Shown: positions 1 to 7,298 of the stretch, piece by piece
How the letters are laid out: every line of letters begins with the position of its first letter
How positions within the stretch are numbered: the first letter of the stretch is position 1
Assembly (NCBI GenBank): GCA_030448265.1
Contig: JAUJNG010000020.1
Span: forward strand, 1-64,000
Direction: 5' to 3'
Source: Abditibacterium sp.
GTDB taxonomy: Bacteria > Armatimonadota > Abditibacteriia > Abditibacteriales > Abditibacteriaceae
Length of the DNA: 64,000 nucleotides
Program-made: the position numbers and the translations under genes
The notes under the pieces: model-generated
What the model saw: only the letters and a program-made list of their open reading frames with translations
Databases searched by the model: none
What the model was told of the DNA's origin: nothing

Positions 1-44
1 CGCCCCATCTTCCAAAACCCGCGATTTCGAGGAAACTGCGGGGC

Positions 45-1037
45 ATGAAAGCGAAATTCGGGCGCGAAATTGGGCTGTTGATGCTGCCGGTTGTGTTCCT
101 TGGCGGTTTGGCGCTGTGGAACGGTCGCGCCCTGTGGAGCGGCGGGGCTACGCCGCCCGCCAATAAGCCGAGGCTGGTAATTACGAAGTGGCAAAAGGTC
201 ACGCCCAGCGCGCTGGATTTCGGGCGCGGCAATTTGTCGAGCTGGGTGGCGACGGTGCATCATGAAGGCGCCTGTCCAGCGGGCGTGGAGGCTTCCCCGC
301 CGACAATACATGTCGAGCATTCCGGCTGGGTGTTCGTCTGGAAGCGCGCTGGAAAGTGGCACCGAACCATCTTTGAACCTCACAGCTCCGATCTGGATAT
401 CCGCGTTGAGGACGTCATGCCGCGCACAAACCCGCCGGTTCATCGGATTTACTTCGGTTTGCCCGTCGCTTTACTGCCCCGAGATGTCCAGGAAGTGCGC
501 CTGCGAGGAGAACTGTCTGGTGGGAGGAGTTGTCAGAGCGGCTGGGTCTACGCCCGCTCCAAGCCCATTGATGTTGCGCTCAAGGGAGCGCAAGAGTCGT
601 GGCCGCGATTCACTGGCTTGCGGGTCAGGGCCCTGAAACTGCGAAGCATCAAACAGCAGCGCAACCCACTTAACACTTTCTGGGAACAGAAATACAACCA
701 CGACTTGAAAGTGCACGCCGAATTATCCTATTCAGGCCGCGTCAAAAATGGCACCGTTGTCAAAGGCCGTTCTTGGGTTGTGAATGCCGCAGGAAAAGAA
801 GTATGGTCGTCATCAGGGTCGTTTTGGCGAAACGTGTGGTATGACAAGCGAACTCTCAAACTTCGCAATGGCGCGGCGCGCGCCACATGGCTTCTCCACA
901 CACGCGAGTGGCCCCTAAAAGATGGCCCCTACACGTTCAAAAACTGGGTGTATGTCGATAAAAACGAATGGCCCTTGCTGGTAACTGTTCCGCTCGTGCC
1001 GCCTCCCGCCTCCAAAAATCCAGGCAAGAAACCTTAA
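45..1037 (+). CDS. exported hypothetical protein
   Basis: 330 aa protein of unknown function. Residues about 8-30 form one hydrophobic segment after a short basic start (MKAKFGRE), so it is probably secreted or anchored by an N-terminal membrane helix, with the rest outside the cytoplasm. The remainder is rich in Trp, aromatic residues and beta-strand-like stretches, with no catalytic motif I recognise. A degenerate copy of its first 69 bases lies at 1148-1216, so the gene was once part of a tandem duplication. The start is the ATG at 45, within a few bases of the left window edge context, so upstream signals cannot be fully judged. Confidence 0.75.
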   Translation: MKAKFGREIGLLMLPVVFLGGLALWNGRALWSGGATPPANKPRLVITKWQKVTPSALDFGRGNLSSWVATVHHEGACPAGVEASPPTIHVEHSGWVFVWKRAGKWHRTIFEPHSSDLDIRVEDVMPRTNPPVHRIYFGLPVALLPRDVQEVRLRGELSGGRSCQSGWVYARSKPIDVALKGAQESWPRFTGLRVRALKLRSIKQQRNPLNTFWEQKYNHDLKVHAELSYSGRVKNGTVVKGRSWVVNAAGKEVWSSSGSFWRNVWYDKRTLKLRNGAARATWLLHTREWPLKDGPYTFKNWVYVDKNEWPLLVTVPLVPPPASKNPGKKP

Positions 1038-1046
1038 GCCATTCGT

Positions 1047-1082
1047 TAAACTGCCGCGCGCTTCCCACGATGAGTTCCCCTC
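1047..1082 (+). repeat. remnant copy of the glmM leader and start codon
   Basis: These 36 bases match 1612-1648, the immediate leader and first codons of the phosphoglucosamine mutase gene, with two mismatches and one missing C. The copy includes an ATG and the codons for Met-Ser-Ser, but the frame is not continued. It sits directly after the stop of the exported protein gene and marks the junction of a decayed tandem duplication. Confidence 0.8.
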
Positions 1083-1168
1083 TCCATTCCACATCATGGT
1101 TTTTGTGCTGGGCTTGTGAATTACGACTCAACAGCGCGATTTGGGCAAAACTGCGACGCATAAAAGTG

Positions 1169-1273
1169 ATGTTCGGGCGCGAAATCGCGGTGTTGATGCT
1201 GCCGGTGCTCCTTATTGACAGCGTGGTCTCGATCAAGGGCCACTCCGTAATTAAAAAGGCGATCATTCCATGA
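1169..1273 (+). pseudogene. truncated duplicate of the upstream exported protein
   Basis: Bases 1148-1216 align without gaps to 33-101, the leader and start of the exported protein gene. The position matching its ATG is ATA (1160-1162), so the original start is lost; an in-frame ATG follows at 1169. The remaining 34 codons begin MFGREIAVLMLPV, matching the signal-like N terminus of the first gene, then diverge and stop. The stop overlaps the ATG of the next small gene (ATGA, 1270-1273). Most likely a decayed remnant, though translation of a short hydrophobic leader coupled to the next gene cannot be excluded. Confidence 0.65.
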
Positions 1274-1566
1274 ATATCGACTGGTTTTTCGTTTCGCTTT
1301 TCGTCCTTGTTCCTTTGGGCAACGCTGCGGATTATTGGTTTGCACCGCCGGAGAAGAAGCGCGACGTCGGCGCTCAAGTTCTCACCTCGTCTTTGGCCTG
1401 GTTGGGCAGCACCTGCGTGCTTTTTTACTGGGCCGAGAAACTCAGCGTATGGGAACCCTCGTCGTGGACAATCTGGGTGGCGATGCTTTTGAGTGTAGGG
1501 GTGGTTTACCTGTCTATTGGGGGCGCCGTCTGGTGGCTTCTCCATAAGTTCGTATTGAAGCGGTAG
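1270..1566 (+). CDS. small integral membrane protein, unknown function
   Basis: 98 aa with about three hydrophobic segments (residues about 4-20, 36-55 and 68-92) separated by short polar loops, consistent with a small inner-membrane protein. The first loop has the charged stretch PPEKKRD. No family recognised. Its ATG overlaps the stop of the 34-codon remnant upstream, suggesting translational coupling. It lies inside the decayed duplication between the exported protein gene and glmM, so it may be a leftover accessory gene of the duplicated unit. Confidence 0.6.
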   Translation: MNIDWFFVSLFVLVPLGNAADYWFAPPEKKRDVGAQVLTSSLAWLGSTCVLFYWAEKLSVWEPSSWTIWVAMLLSVGVVYLSIGGAVWWLLHKFVLKR

Positions 1567-1635
1567 GTGCGTGGCGGAGATGAAACTGCCTTCACAGGCC
1601 AAACTCGCTGCTAAACTGCCGCGCGCTTCCCCACT

Positions 1636-3024
1636 ATGAGTTCCCATCCCACTTCCGCCCTGATGATTTCCGTTTCGGGCATTCGCGGCGTCATCGGCTC
1701 GGCCCTGACGCCAGGAAATGCCCTCGATTTCGTCCAGGCCTACGCCACTTATCTCAAACAAAACAACCTCAAACCGACAATTCTCCTCGCGCGCGACACG
1801 CGGCCTTCGGGCGATATGATGCGTCACGCCACCATCGCCGGACTCATGGCGAGCGGGTGCAAAATCGTTGACCTGGGCATCGTTTCGACGCCGACTTTGC
1901 AGTTCGCCATTCCGCGTTTAGGAGCCGATGGCGCGATTTGCATCACGGCGAGCCATAATCCGGTCGAGTGGAACGCGCTCAAGTTCTTTCAGCCGTCGGG
2001 GATGTATCTCGACAGGGCGCAGGGCGGCGAGGTCATCCGGCTTTACAACGAAAAAAACTTCGCCTGCGGCAGTTGGGCCGATATGGGAAGCCTCGAAACC
2101 GATGAATCGAGCATCGAGGCGCATCTGGAAAAGATCATGTCGCTGGTGGATGTCGAAAAAATCCGCGCGCGGCGTTTCCAAGTGGTGCTCGATGGCTGCT
2201 GCGGCGCGGGCGCGACGATTTCGCCTCTGCTTCTGGAGCGTCTGGGCTGCGATGTGACCGTGATCAACGGCGAGTTGACGGGGATTTTTCCGCACAATCC
2301 CGAACCGCTCAACGAAAATCTGGGCCAACTGGCGAACGCCGTCAAAATGCACGGCGCCGACATCGGTTTCGCCCACGACGCCGATGCCGATAGAGTCGCT
2401 ATTGCCACCGATGGCGGCGAACTCATCGGCGAAGATTATTCGCTGGTGTGGGCGGTCGCGCACGTTCTGAAAAATCGGCGGAAAGGGCCGGTGGTGACTA
2501 ATCTCTCCACCACGCGCGCCGTCGAAACTCTGGCCGAAAAATATGGTGTTGAATGTTTCAGAACGCCGGTGGGCGATGCCAATGTGAGCGGCAAGATGTT
2601 GGACATCGGGGCCGCGATTGGCGGCGAGGGCAACGGCGGCGTGATCTGGCCCGAAATGCAGTTGGGACGCGACGGCATCGCCGCGATTGCCCTGATGCTG
2701 GAATTTCTGGCCGTCGAAGGAAAAACGGCGTCGCAAATCGATGGTGAACTGCCGCGCTACGCGATACTGAAAACGACGCACGAATTTCCCAAAGAGCGCG
2801 TGCCGCAACTGATTCAATGGCTCAAATCGAAGGAAAAAAACGCCACCGTTGACGAGCGCGATGGTTTAAGATTGAGTTTCAGCGACGGGACGTGGATTCA
2901 TGTGCGCTCGTCGGGAACGGAGCCGATTGTGAGGCTGATTCTCGAAGCCGAAACCAGGGAGAAAGCGCTGCGGGTGCAAAAGACGTTCGCGGAGGAAATC
3001 GAAAGTTTGGCGGGGGCGTGGTAG
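1636..3024 (+). CDS. glmM: phosphoglucosamine mutase (archaeal-type alpha-D-phosphohexomutase)
   Basis: Cytosolic phosphohexomutase of 462 aa, predicted to interconvert glucosamine 6-phosphate and glucosamine 1-phosphate on the way to UDP-GlcNAc. All four family signatures are visible: the phosphoserine loop TASHNP (Ser about 106), the metal loop DADADR (about 248-253), the sugar-binding loop GEGNGG (about 327) and the phosphate-binding RSSGTEP near the C terminus. GEGNGG, instead of the bacterial GlmM GEQSGH or the PMM/PGM GEMSGH, resembles archaeal-type GlmM enzymes. Activity on phosphomannose or phosphoglucose is therefore possible. The leader and start codons are duplicated at 1047-1082. 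The gene ends four bases before a long inverted repeat. Confidence 0.85.
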   Translation: MSSHPTSALMISVSGIRGVIGSALTPGNALDFVQAYATYLKQNNLKPTILLARDTRPSGDMMRHATIAGLMASGCKIVDLGIVSTPTLQFAIPRLGADGAICITASHNPVEWNALKFFQPSGMYLDRAQGGEVIRLYNEKNFACGSWADMGSLETDESSIEAHLEKIMSLVDVEKIRARRFQVVLDGCCGAGATISPLLLERLGCDVTVINGELTGIFPHNPEPLNENLGQLANAVKMHGADIGFAHDADADRVAIATDGGELIGEDYSLVWAVAHVLKNRRKGPVVTNLSTTRAVETLAEKYGVECFRTPVGDANVSGKMLDIGAAIGGEGNGGVIWPEMQLGRDGIAAIALMLEFLAVEGKTASQIDGELPRYAILKTTHEFPKERVPQLIQWLKSKEKNATVDERDGLRLSFSDGTWIHVRSSGTEPIVRLILEAETREKALRVQKTFAEEIESLAGAW

Positions 3025-3028
3025 ACAA

Positions 3029-3257
3029 AGTTTTCCCGTCGCTACGCTCCGGCCCTCACCCGTCGCTTCGCGCCACCCACGCCCAGAGGGCACCCGCGCA
3101 AGCGGGAGAAGGACAGACTCTGACTTTCGTGTTTTCACTGTTACTCACCGCTCGGTTCAAATTGCGCGCTATGTCCTTCTCCCGCTTGCGCGGGTGCCCT
3201 CTGGGCGTGGGTGGCGCGAAGCGACGGGTGAGGGCCGGAGCGTAGCGACGGGAAACT
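3029..3257. repeat. long inverted repeat between glmM and argS
   Basis: Arms 3029-3115 and 3172-3257 are reverse complements over about 87 bp with a single-base length difference, around a 56-base unique spacer. The left arm starts 4 bases after the glmM stop and the right arm ends 14 bases before the argS ATG. Transcribed through, it would fold into a very stable hairpin. The arms carry the sequence CAGAGGGCACCCG, also seen in the repeats at 37.4 and 42.4 kb. Confidence 0.9.
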
Positions 3258-3271
3258 TCCTGAAACCGAAA

Positions 3272-4996
3272 ATGAACGCTAAATCTCAACTTCAAAACGC
3301 CATCGACGCCGCGCTGCAAGGTGTGGACATCTCCGGCGTCGCGCCCGAAACGCTGCAAGTCGCCAGGGCCACCAATCCGCAGTTCGGCGACTACCAGTGG
3401 AACGGCGCGCTGCCGCTCGCCAAAGCGCTCAAAATGAAGCCGCGCGACATCGCCGCCGATGTTTTAGCGCGTTTGGATGTCTCGGACATCGCCGAAACGC
3501 CGGAAATCGCCGGCGCGGGCTTTCTCAACTTCCGCATCAAGACGAGCTGGCTGGGAAACGCGCTCGATGAGGCCGCCCGAAGCGAGCGATTGGGCGTCGC
3601 CCGCGTCGCGAAATCGCGCCGTATCGTTATCGATTACCCGTCGCCCAACGTCGCCAAGCCGCTTCATGTTGGGCACATTCGCACCACATTTATTGGCGAT
3701 GCTGTGGCGCGATTGCTGCGTTTCGCGGGGCATCAGGTCGTGTCCGACAATCACATCGGCGACTGGGGCACGCCGGTGGGCAAAGTCATCGTCGGCTGGA
3801 AAAAATACCGTGACGAAGCCGCTTTCGAGCGCGCGCCGCTCGACGAAATGGGGCGGCTTTATGCACTCGTCAACGAGGCGTGCGAGCGCGAGCGCGCCGC
3901 GATGGAAGAGGCGCGCCTCGAAACTGCGAAATTGCAAAGCGGCGACGCGGAGAATCGCGCCATCTGGGAAATCCTGCGCGCTGGATCGCTGCCGCAACTG
4001 AATGCGCTGTGGGCGCGTGTCGGCGTGCAGACCGATGAGATTCTGGGCGAAAGTTTTTACCAGCCGATGTTGGCGGAAGTCATCGAGGAATTGAAAGCCA
4101 AAGGTGTCGCGACCGAAAGCCAGGGCGCCCTAATTATTCCTTTCGAGGATGACGCGCACCTGAGCGACAAGCCGATGATGGTTCGTAAAAGCGACGGCAG
4201 CGCGCTCTATGCCACGACCGATTTGGCGACAGTGAAATATCGTATGGAGCGCTGGGCGCCCGACGAAATTATCTACGTCGTGGACGCCCGCCAGAGCGAC
4301 CATTTTCGCCAGCTTTTCGCTGCCGCCAAAAAATGGGGCTACCGCGAGGTGAGATTCAAACACGTCGCGTTCGGCACGATTCTGGGCGAAGACGGCAAAC
4401 CGATTTCGACGCGCGCGGGCGTCACCAGCAAACTCGAAACGCTGCTCGATGAGGCCCAAAAACGCGCCACCGCGATGGCACGGGAGAAAAATCCGGCGCT
4501 TCCCGACGCGCAGGGGGCCGAGATTGGCCGCGTGGTGGGCATCGGCGCGCTCAAATACGCCGATTTAGCGCCCAATCGCACCTCGGACTACGGGTTTTCG
4601 TGGGATAAAATGCTGGCGACTCAGGGCAACGCCGCGCCTTATTTACAATACGCCTACGCCCGCATTCAATCGATTTTTCGCAAGGCGCAAAGCGAGGGCA
4701 TCGAGATGGAAAACGCGCCGATCCGTTTGGTCGAAGCGTCAGAAATCGCGCTCGGCAAACAAATAACGCGTTTTGGCGAAGCGATTGATGCCGCGCTCGT
4801 CGATTACCGGCCCAATGCGCTGTGCGATTATTTGTATGAACTCGCGGGCAGCTTCGCGGCGTTCTACCGCGATTGTCCGGTGACGCAGGCGGGGGCCGAA
4901 GTGCGCCTTTCGCGTCTGGCGTTGTGCGATTTGACGGCGCGCGTGCTGCAAACAGGGCTGGGACTGTTGGGAATTGAAACTTTGGAGCAGATGTGA
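3272..4996 (+). CDS. argS: arginine--tRNA ligase
   Basis: Class I aminoacyl-tRNA synthetase of 574 aa that charges tRNA-Arg. The N-terminal Add-1-like domain (about 1-100) is followed by the HIGH motif in SPNVAKPLHVGHIR (about 125-138), the Rossmann catalytic core, the ArgRS-type degenerate KMSKS region (KPISTRAG) and the alpha-helical DALR anticodon-binding domain with NRTSDYGF and YLQYAYARI. The reading frame is open further upstream into the inverted repeat, but the ATG at 3272, just outside the repeat, gives the usual ArgRS N terminus and is chosen. The stop overlaps the GTG of murQ, indicating coupled translation. Confidence 0.95.
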   Translation: MNAKSQLQNAIDAALQGVDISGVAPETLQVARATNPQFGDYQWNGALPLAKALKMKPRDIAADVLARLDVSDIAETPEIAGAGFLNFRIKTSWLGNALDEAARSERLGVARVAKSRRIVIDYPSPNVAKPLHVGHIRTTFIGDAVARLLRFAGHQVVSDNHIGDWGTPVGKVIVGWKKYRDEAAFERAPLDEMGRLYALVNEACERERAAMEEARLETAKLQSGDAENRAIWEILRAGSLPQLNALWARVGVQTDEILGESFYQPMLAEVIEELKAKGVATESQGALIIPFEDDAHLSDKPMMVRKSDGSALYATTDLATVKYRMERWAPDEIIYVVDARQSDHFRQLFAAAKKWGYREVRFKHVAFGTILGEDGKPISTRAGVTSKLETLLDEAQKRATAMAREKNPALPDAQGAEIGRVVGIGALKYADLAPNRTSDYGFSWDKMLATQGNAAPYLQYAYARIQSIFRKAQSEGIEMENAPIRLVEASEIALGKQITRFGEAIDAALVDYRPNALCDYLYELAGSFAAFYRDCPVTQAGAEVRLSRLALCDLTARVLQTGLGLLGIETLEQM

Positions 4997-5838
4997 CGAC
5001 ACAAAACAACATCAATTTAGGTCATTTAATCTCGGAGCAAATCAACGAGAAAACCCGCGATCTGTCGCGCGTTTCAACTCTGGAAGCGCTCCAGCTTATC
5101 AACGACGAAGACCAGAAAGTCGCGCTCGCGGTGCGCCAGGTTTTGCCGCAGGTCGCGGCGGCGGTGGAGCGAATCGCGCCGAAAATAGAAGGCGGCGGGC
5201 GGCTTTTTTACATCGGCGCCGGCACGTCTGGGCGTCTGGGCGTGGTGGATGCTTCCGAATGCCCGCCAACGTTTGGCGTGCCTCACGAAATGGTGCAGGG
5301 CATTATCGCGGGCGGCAGAGAAGCGGTTTTCACTTCGCAGGAAGGCGCCGAAGATGTGTATGAAAACGGCGCGCGCGATTTGAAAGACGTGGGTTTCACG
5401 GCAAAAGATTGTCTGGTGGGCATCGCGGCGTCGGGGCGCACGCCTTATGTGCTGGGCGCGCTCGATTTCGCGCGCGAAATTGGGGCGTTTACGGCGGGAA
5501 TTTGCGTCAATCCCGACGCGCAGATGAAAAATCACTGCGAAATTTTCATCGCGCCGCTCGTGGGGCCGGAAGCGCTCGCGGGTTCGAGCCGCATGAAGGC
5601 GGGGACGGCGCAAAAACTGATTCTCAACATGATTTCGACCGGCGTAATGCTGCGTTTGGGCCGCGTCGAGGGCAATTTGATGACGCATCTGCGGCCCAGT
5701 TGCGGCAAATTGCAAGACCGCGCGCGGCGTCTGGTGATGGAACTGAGCGGAGTTTCGGCGCAGGCGGCGGATGTGGCGCTCGAAAAAGCGGGCGGCGAAG
5801 CGGCGCGCGCGGTGGAAGATTTAAAGCGCGCGCGTTAA
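4993..5838 (+). CDS. murQ: N-acetylmuramic acid 6-phosphate etherase
   Basis: Cytosolic etherase of 281 aa that cleaves the lactyl ether of MurNAc 6-phosphate to give GlcNAc 6-phosphate and lactate in peptidoglycan recycling. The SIS-domain sugar-phosphate loop GAGTSGRLGVVDASECPP (about 75-92) and the later SSRMKAGTAQK are family signatures; TRDLS near the N terminus also fits. Start is GTG at 4993, overlapping the argS stop by four bases (GTGA). At 281 residues it is slightly shorter than the usual 295-300. No MurNAc phosphotransferase, anhMurNAc kinase or murP neighbour is present in this window. Confidence 0.93.
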   Translation: MTTQNNINLGHLISEQINEKTRDLSRVSTLEALQLINDEDQKVALAVRQVLPQVAAAVERIAPKIEGGGRLFYIGAGTSGRLGVVDASECPPTFGVPHEMVQGIIAGGREAVFTSQEGAEDVYENGARDLKDVGFTAKDCLVGIAASGRTPYVLGALDFAREIGAFTAGICVNPDAQMKNHCEIFIAPLVGPEALAGSSRMKAGTAQKLILNMISTGVMLRLGRVEGNLMTHLRPSCGKLQDRARRLVMELSGVSAQAADVALEKAGGEAARAVEDLKRAR

Positions 5839-5851
5839 ACCCTTTCGAGAG

Positions 5852-6013
5852 CAGACGGGGATATAAAATCCTGGAGAGCCTGCGGCTGGACGTGCTTCGC
5901 ACGCTTCGGGGCGCTTGCTCCGTGCCAAGGCGCGCAAGGGGTTGCGGTTAGGGTGTGGAAGCGTGCGAAGCACGTCCAGCCGCAGGCTCTCCAGGATTTT
6001 ATATCCCCGTCTG
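5852..6013. repeat. perfect 56-bp inverted repeat after murQ
   Basis: Arms 5852-5907 and 5958-6013 are perfect reverse complements of 56 bp around a 50-base spacer. The left arm begins 13 bases after the murQ stop; the right arm ends 56 bases before the likely start of the metallophosphoesterase. The arms contain ATATAAAATCCTGGAGAGCC, not found elsewhere in the window. Confidence 0.92.
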
Positions 6014-6069
6014 GGCACAAGCCCCGCCTCGACCAAATTTTCAACTGCGTAACTCCTCAACCTTTCGCG

Positions 6070-6984
6070 ATGAGTTTTCAACCCGTTTCCATTCCGCCCT
6101 CGCCGCTGCCGCAGGGCGAAACCCTGTCGATTCTGCCGCTTTCCGATTTGCATCTGCCCAAACCGTCGGCGCAAATCATTCTGGACAATCGGGCTTTTCT
6201 CGACCACATGGACTTCGTGGTTTTGCTCGGCGATATGGTGGGCTGTTATGCCACCGACCGCGAATACGGCGCGGTGCGCGAGTTCGTGGCGGGGGTGGAT
6301 CGGCCTTACACGCCGGTTTGCGGCAATCACGAGTGGTATTTCGAGGAATTTTCCGAAGCTTCGGGTCTTTACGGCGAGGTGTGGGCGCAGGCTTCCAATG
6401 CCGAGCAGCGCGCGGCGCTGGAGAAATTTCGCCAATTTTACGAAGTGGGGGAGTTATGGCGCAGTTTCGAGTCGCCGCTCGGACGTTTCGTGTTTTTGAG
6501 CCTTGATGCGGTTGAATCACAAAAGCAGGAAGTGTTGAGCGAGGCGCAACTCCAATGGCTGGCCCGCGAAGTGGAGAGGGCAGGGGAGAAGCCGCTTTTC
6601 CTCTTCTGCCACGCGCCCTTGATGCTGCGAAAGCGTTTGGAGATGACTTATTACGAGGAAGAGCGTTCGGGCTGCGTTGAACTGGTGGGTGAGTTGCGCG
6701 ACGCGCTCGAAAGGCGCGCGGCGCCGAGTTTTTGGATGTCGGGGCACATCCATTTGCATCCCGACCATCCTTTGTTTGCGCCCTATCGCTGCGGGGGCAA
6801 CGTCTGGCAGATTCACTGTCCCGACAGTTGGGGTTTCGGGCGCTGGAAGCGCGACCACATCATTCCGGCGTTTTACGACGGGCCGTTTTCGCGCCATCTC
6901 GAAATCGATGCATCGGGCGTTTGGTTCGTGACGCACGATCATCGCAAACAAAGCGAGCGCGAACGGTTGCGCGTTGATTTTTAG
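6070..6984 (+). CDS. calcineurin-like metallophosphoesterase
   Basis: 304 aa phosphoesterase with the ordered dinuclear-metal motifs of the family: SDLHLP (DxH, about 27), LGDMVG (GD), CGNHEW (GNHE), FCHAP and SGHIHLH (GHxH). It probably hydrolyses a phosphomonoester or phosphodiester, but the substrate cannot be read from the sequence; no signal peptide is evident, so it is likely cytosolic. The frame is open upstream into the 5.9-6.0 kb palindrome; the ATG at 6070 lies after it and puts the DxH motif at the usual distance. The stop codon is the first part of the next inverted repeat. Confidence 0.85.
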   Translation: MSFQPVSIPPSPLPQGETLSILPLSDLHLPKPSAQIILDNRAFLDHMDFVVLLGDMVGCYATDREYGAVREFVAGVDRPYTPVCGNHEWYFEEFSEASGLYGEVWAQASNAEQRAALEKFRQFYEVGELWRSFESPLGRFVFLSLDAVESQKQEVLSEAQLQWLAREVERAGEKPLFLFCHAPLMLRKRLEMTYYEEERSGCVELVGELRDALERRAAPSFWMSGHIHLHPDHPLFAPYRCGGNVWQIHCPDSWGFGRWKRDHIIPAFYDGPFSRHLEIDASGVWFVTHDHRKQSERERLRVDF

Positions 6985-7076
6985 CCACAGAGGACACAGA
7001 GGACACACAGAGAGGCACAGAGAAAAGGAAAGAAATCTCTGTGCCTCTCTGTGTGTCCTCTGTGTCCTCTATGGCT
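6983..7076. repeat. inverted repeat overlapping the phosphoesterase stop codon
   Basis: Arms 6983-7023 and 7036-7076 pair over 41 bp with one mismatch around a 12-base A/G-rich loop. The left arm starts within the TAG stop of the phosphoesterase. The arms are built from the CACAGAGGACACAGAGG type of short-period sequence common in many bacterial genomes. With so short a loop this could serve as a 3' end hairpin, but no T-run follows. Confidence 0.9.
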
Positions 7077-7098
7077 AATCTCCAAATTTAGACGATGG

Positions 7099-7127
7099 TT
7101 GACGAAAGTGGGAATTTCCGCCATAAT
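7099..7127 (+). promoter_or_regulatory. promoter of tRNA-Thr
   Basis: TTGACG (7099-7104) and CATAAT (7122-7127) are separated by 17 bases, a near-consensus housekeeping sigma-factor promoter. The -10 box ends 12 bases before the mature tRNA 5' end, so transcription would start close to the tRNA. Confidence 0.75.
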
Positions 7128-7139
7128 TGAGTTGCTTTT

Positions 7140-7213
7140 GCCGCCTTAGTCTCAGTTGGTAGAGCGTCTCACTCGTAATGAGAAGGTCGCCGGTTCGAAT
7201 CCGGCAGGCGGCT
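7140..7213 (+). tRNA. tRNA-Thr (anticodon CGT)
   Basis: Acceptor GCCGCCT/AGGCGGC, anticodon stem TCTCA/TGAGA with loop CTCGTAA (anticodon CGT at 7174-7176, decoding ACG), variable AGGTC, and T-arm GCCGG-TTCGAAT-CCGGC. CCA is not encoded. The D-arm reads GTCTC-AGTTGGTA-GAGC, one base longer on its 5' side than the usual GCTC/GAGC, leaving three clean pairs and an extra U. A good promoter precedes it and a terminator-like hairpin follows. Confidence 0.93.
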
Positions 7214-7236
7214 TGATTTGACTTTCCCCCCTCGAA

Positions 7237-7294
7237 GAAAAAAGCGCAGCGCGTCGTGCGGAATTCCCTCCGCATCCCGTCGCTGCGCTTTTTC
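7237..7294 (+). terminator. terminator-like hairpin after tRNA-Thr
   Basis: GAAAAAAGCGCAGCG (7237-7251) pairs with CGCTGCGCTTTTTC (7281-7294), ending in a T-run. It separates the tRNA from the downstream membrane protein and argues that the latter starts at 7299, not further upstream in the open frame. Confidence 0.6.
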
Positions 7295-7298
7295 GTTT

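Noticed and set aside
937..1827. Minus-strand open frame of 296 codons across the duplicated region
   Set aside because: It crosses the glmM start and the duplicated remnants in antisense and has no motif or ribosome site.
3194..3271. N-terminal extension of argS into the inverted repeat
   Set aside because: The extra 26 residues are encoded by the repeat arm and are not part of ArgRS; ATG 3272 gives the normal N terminus.
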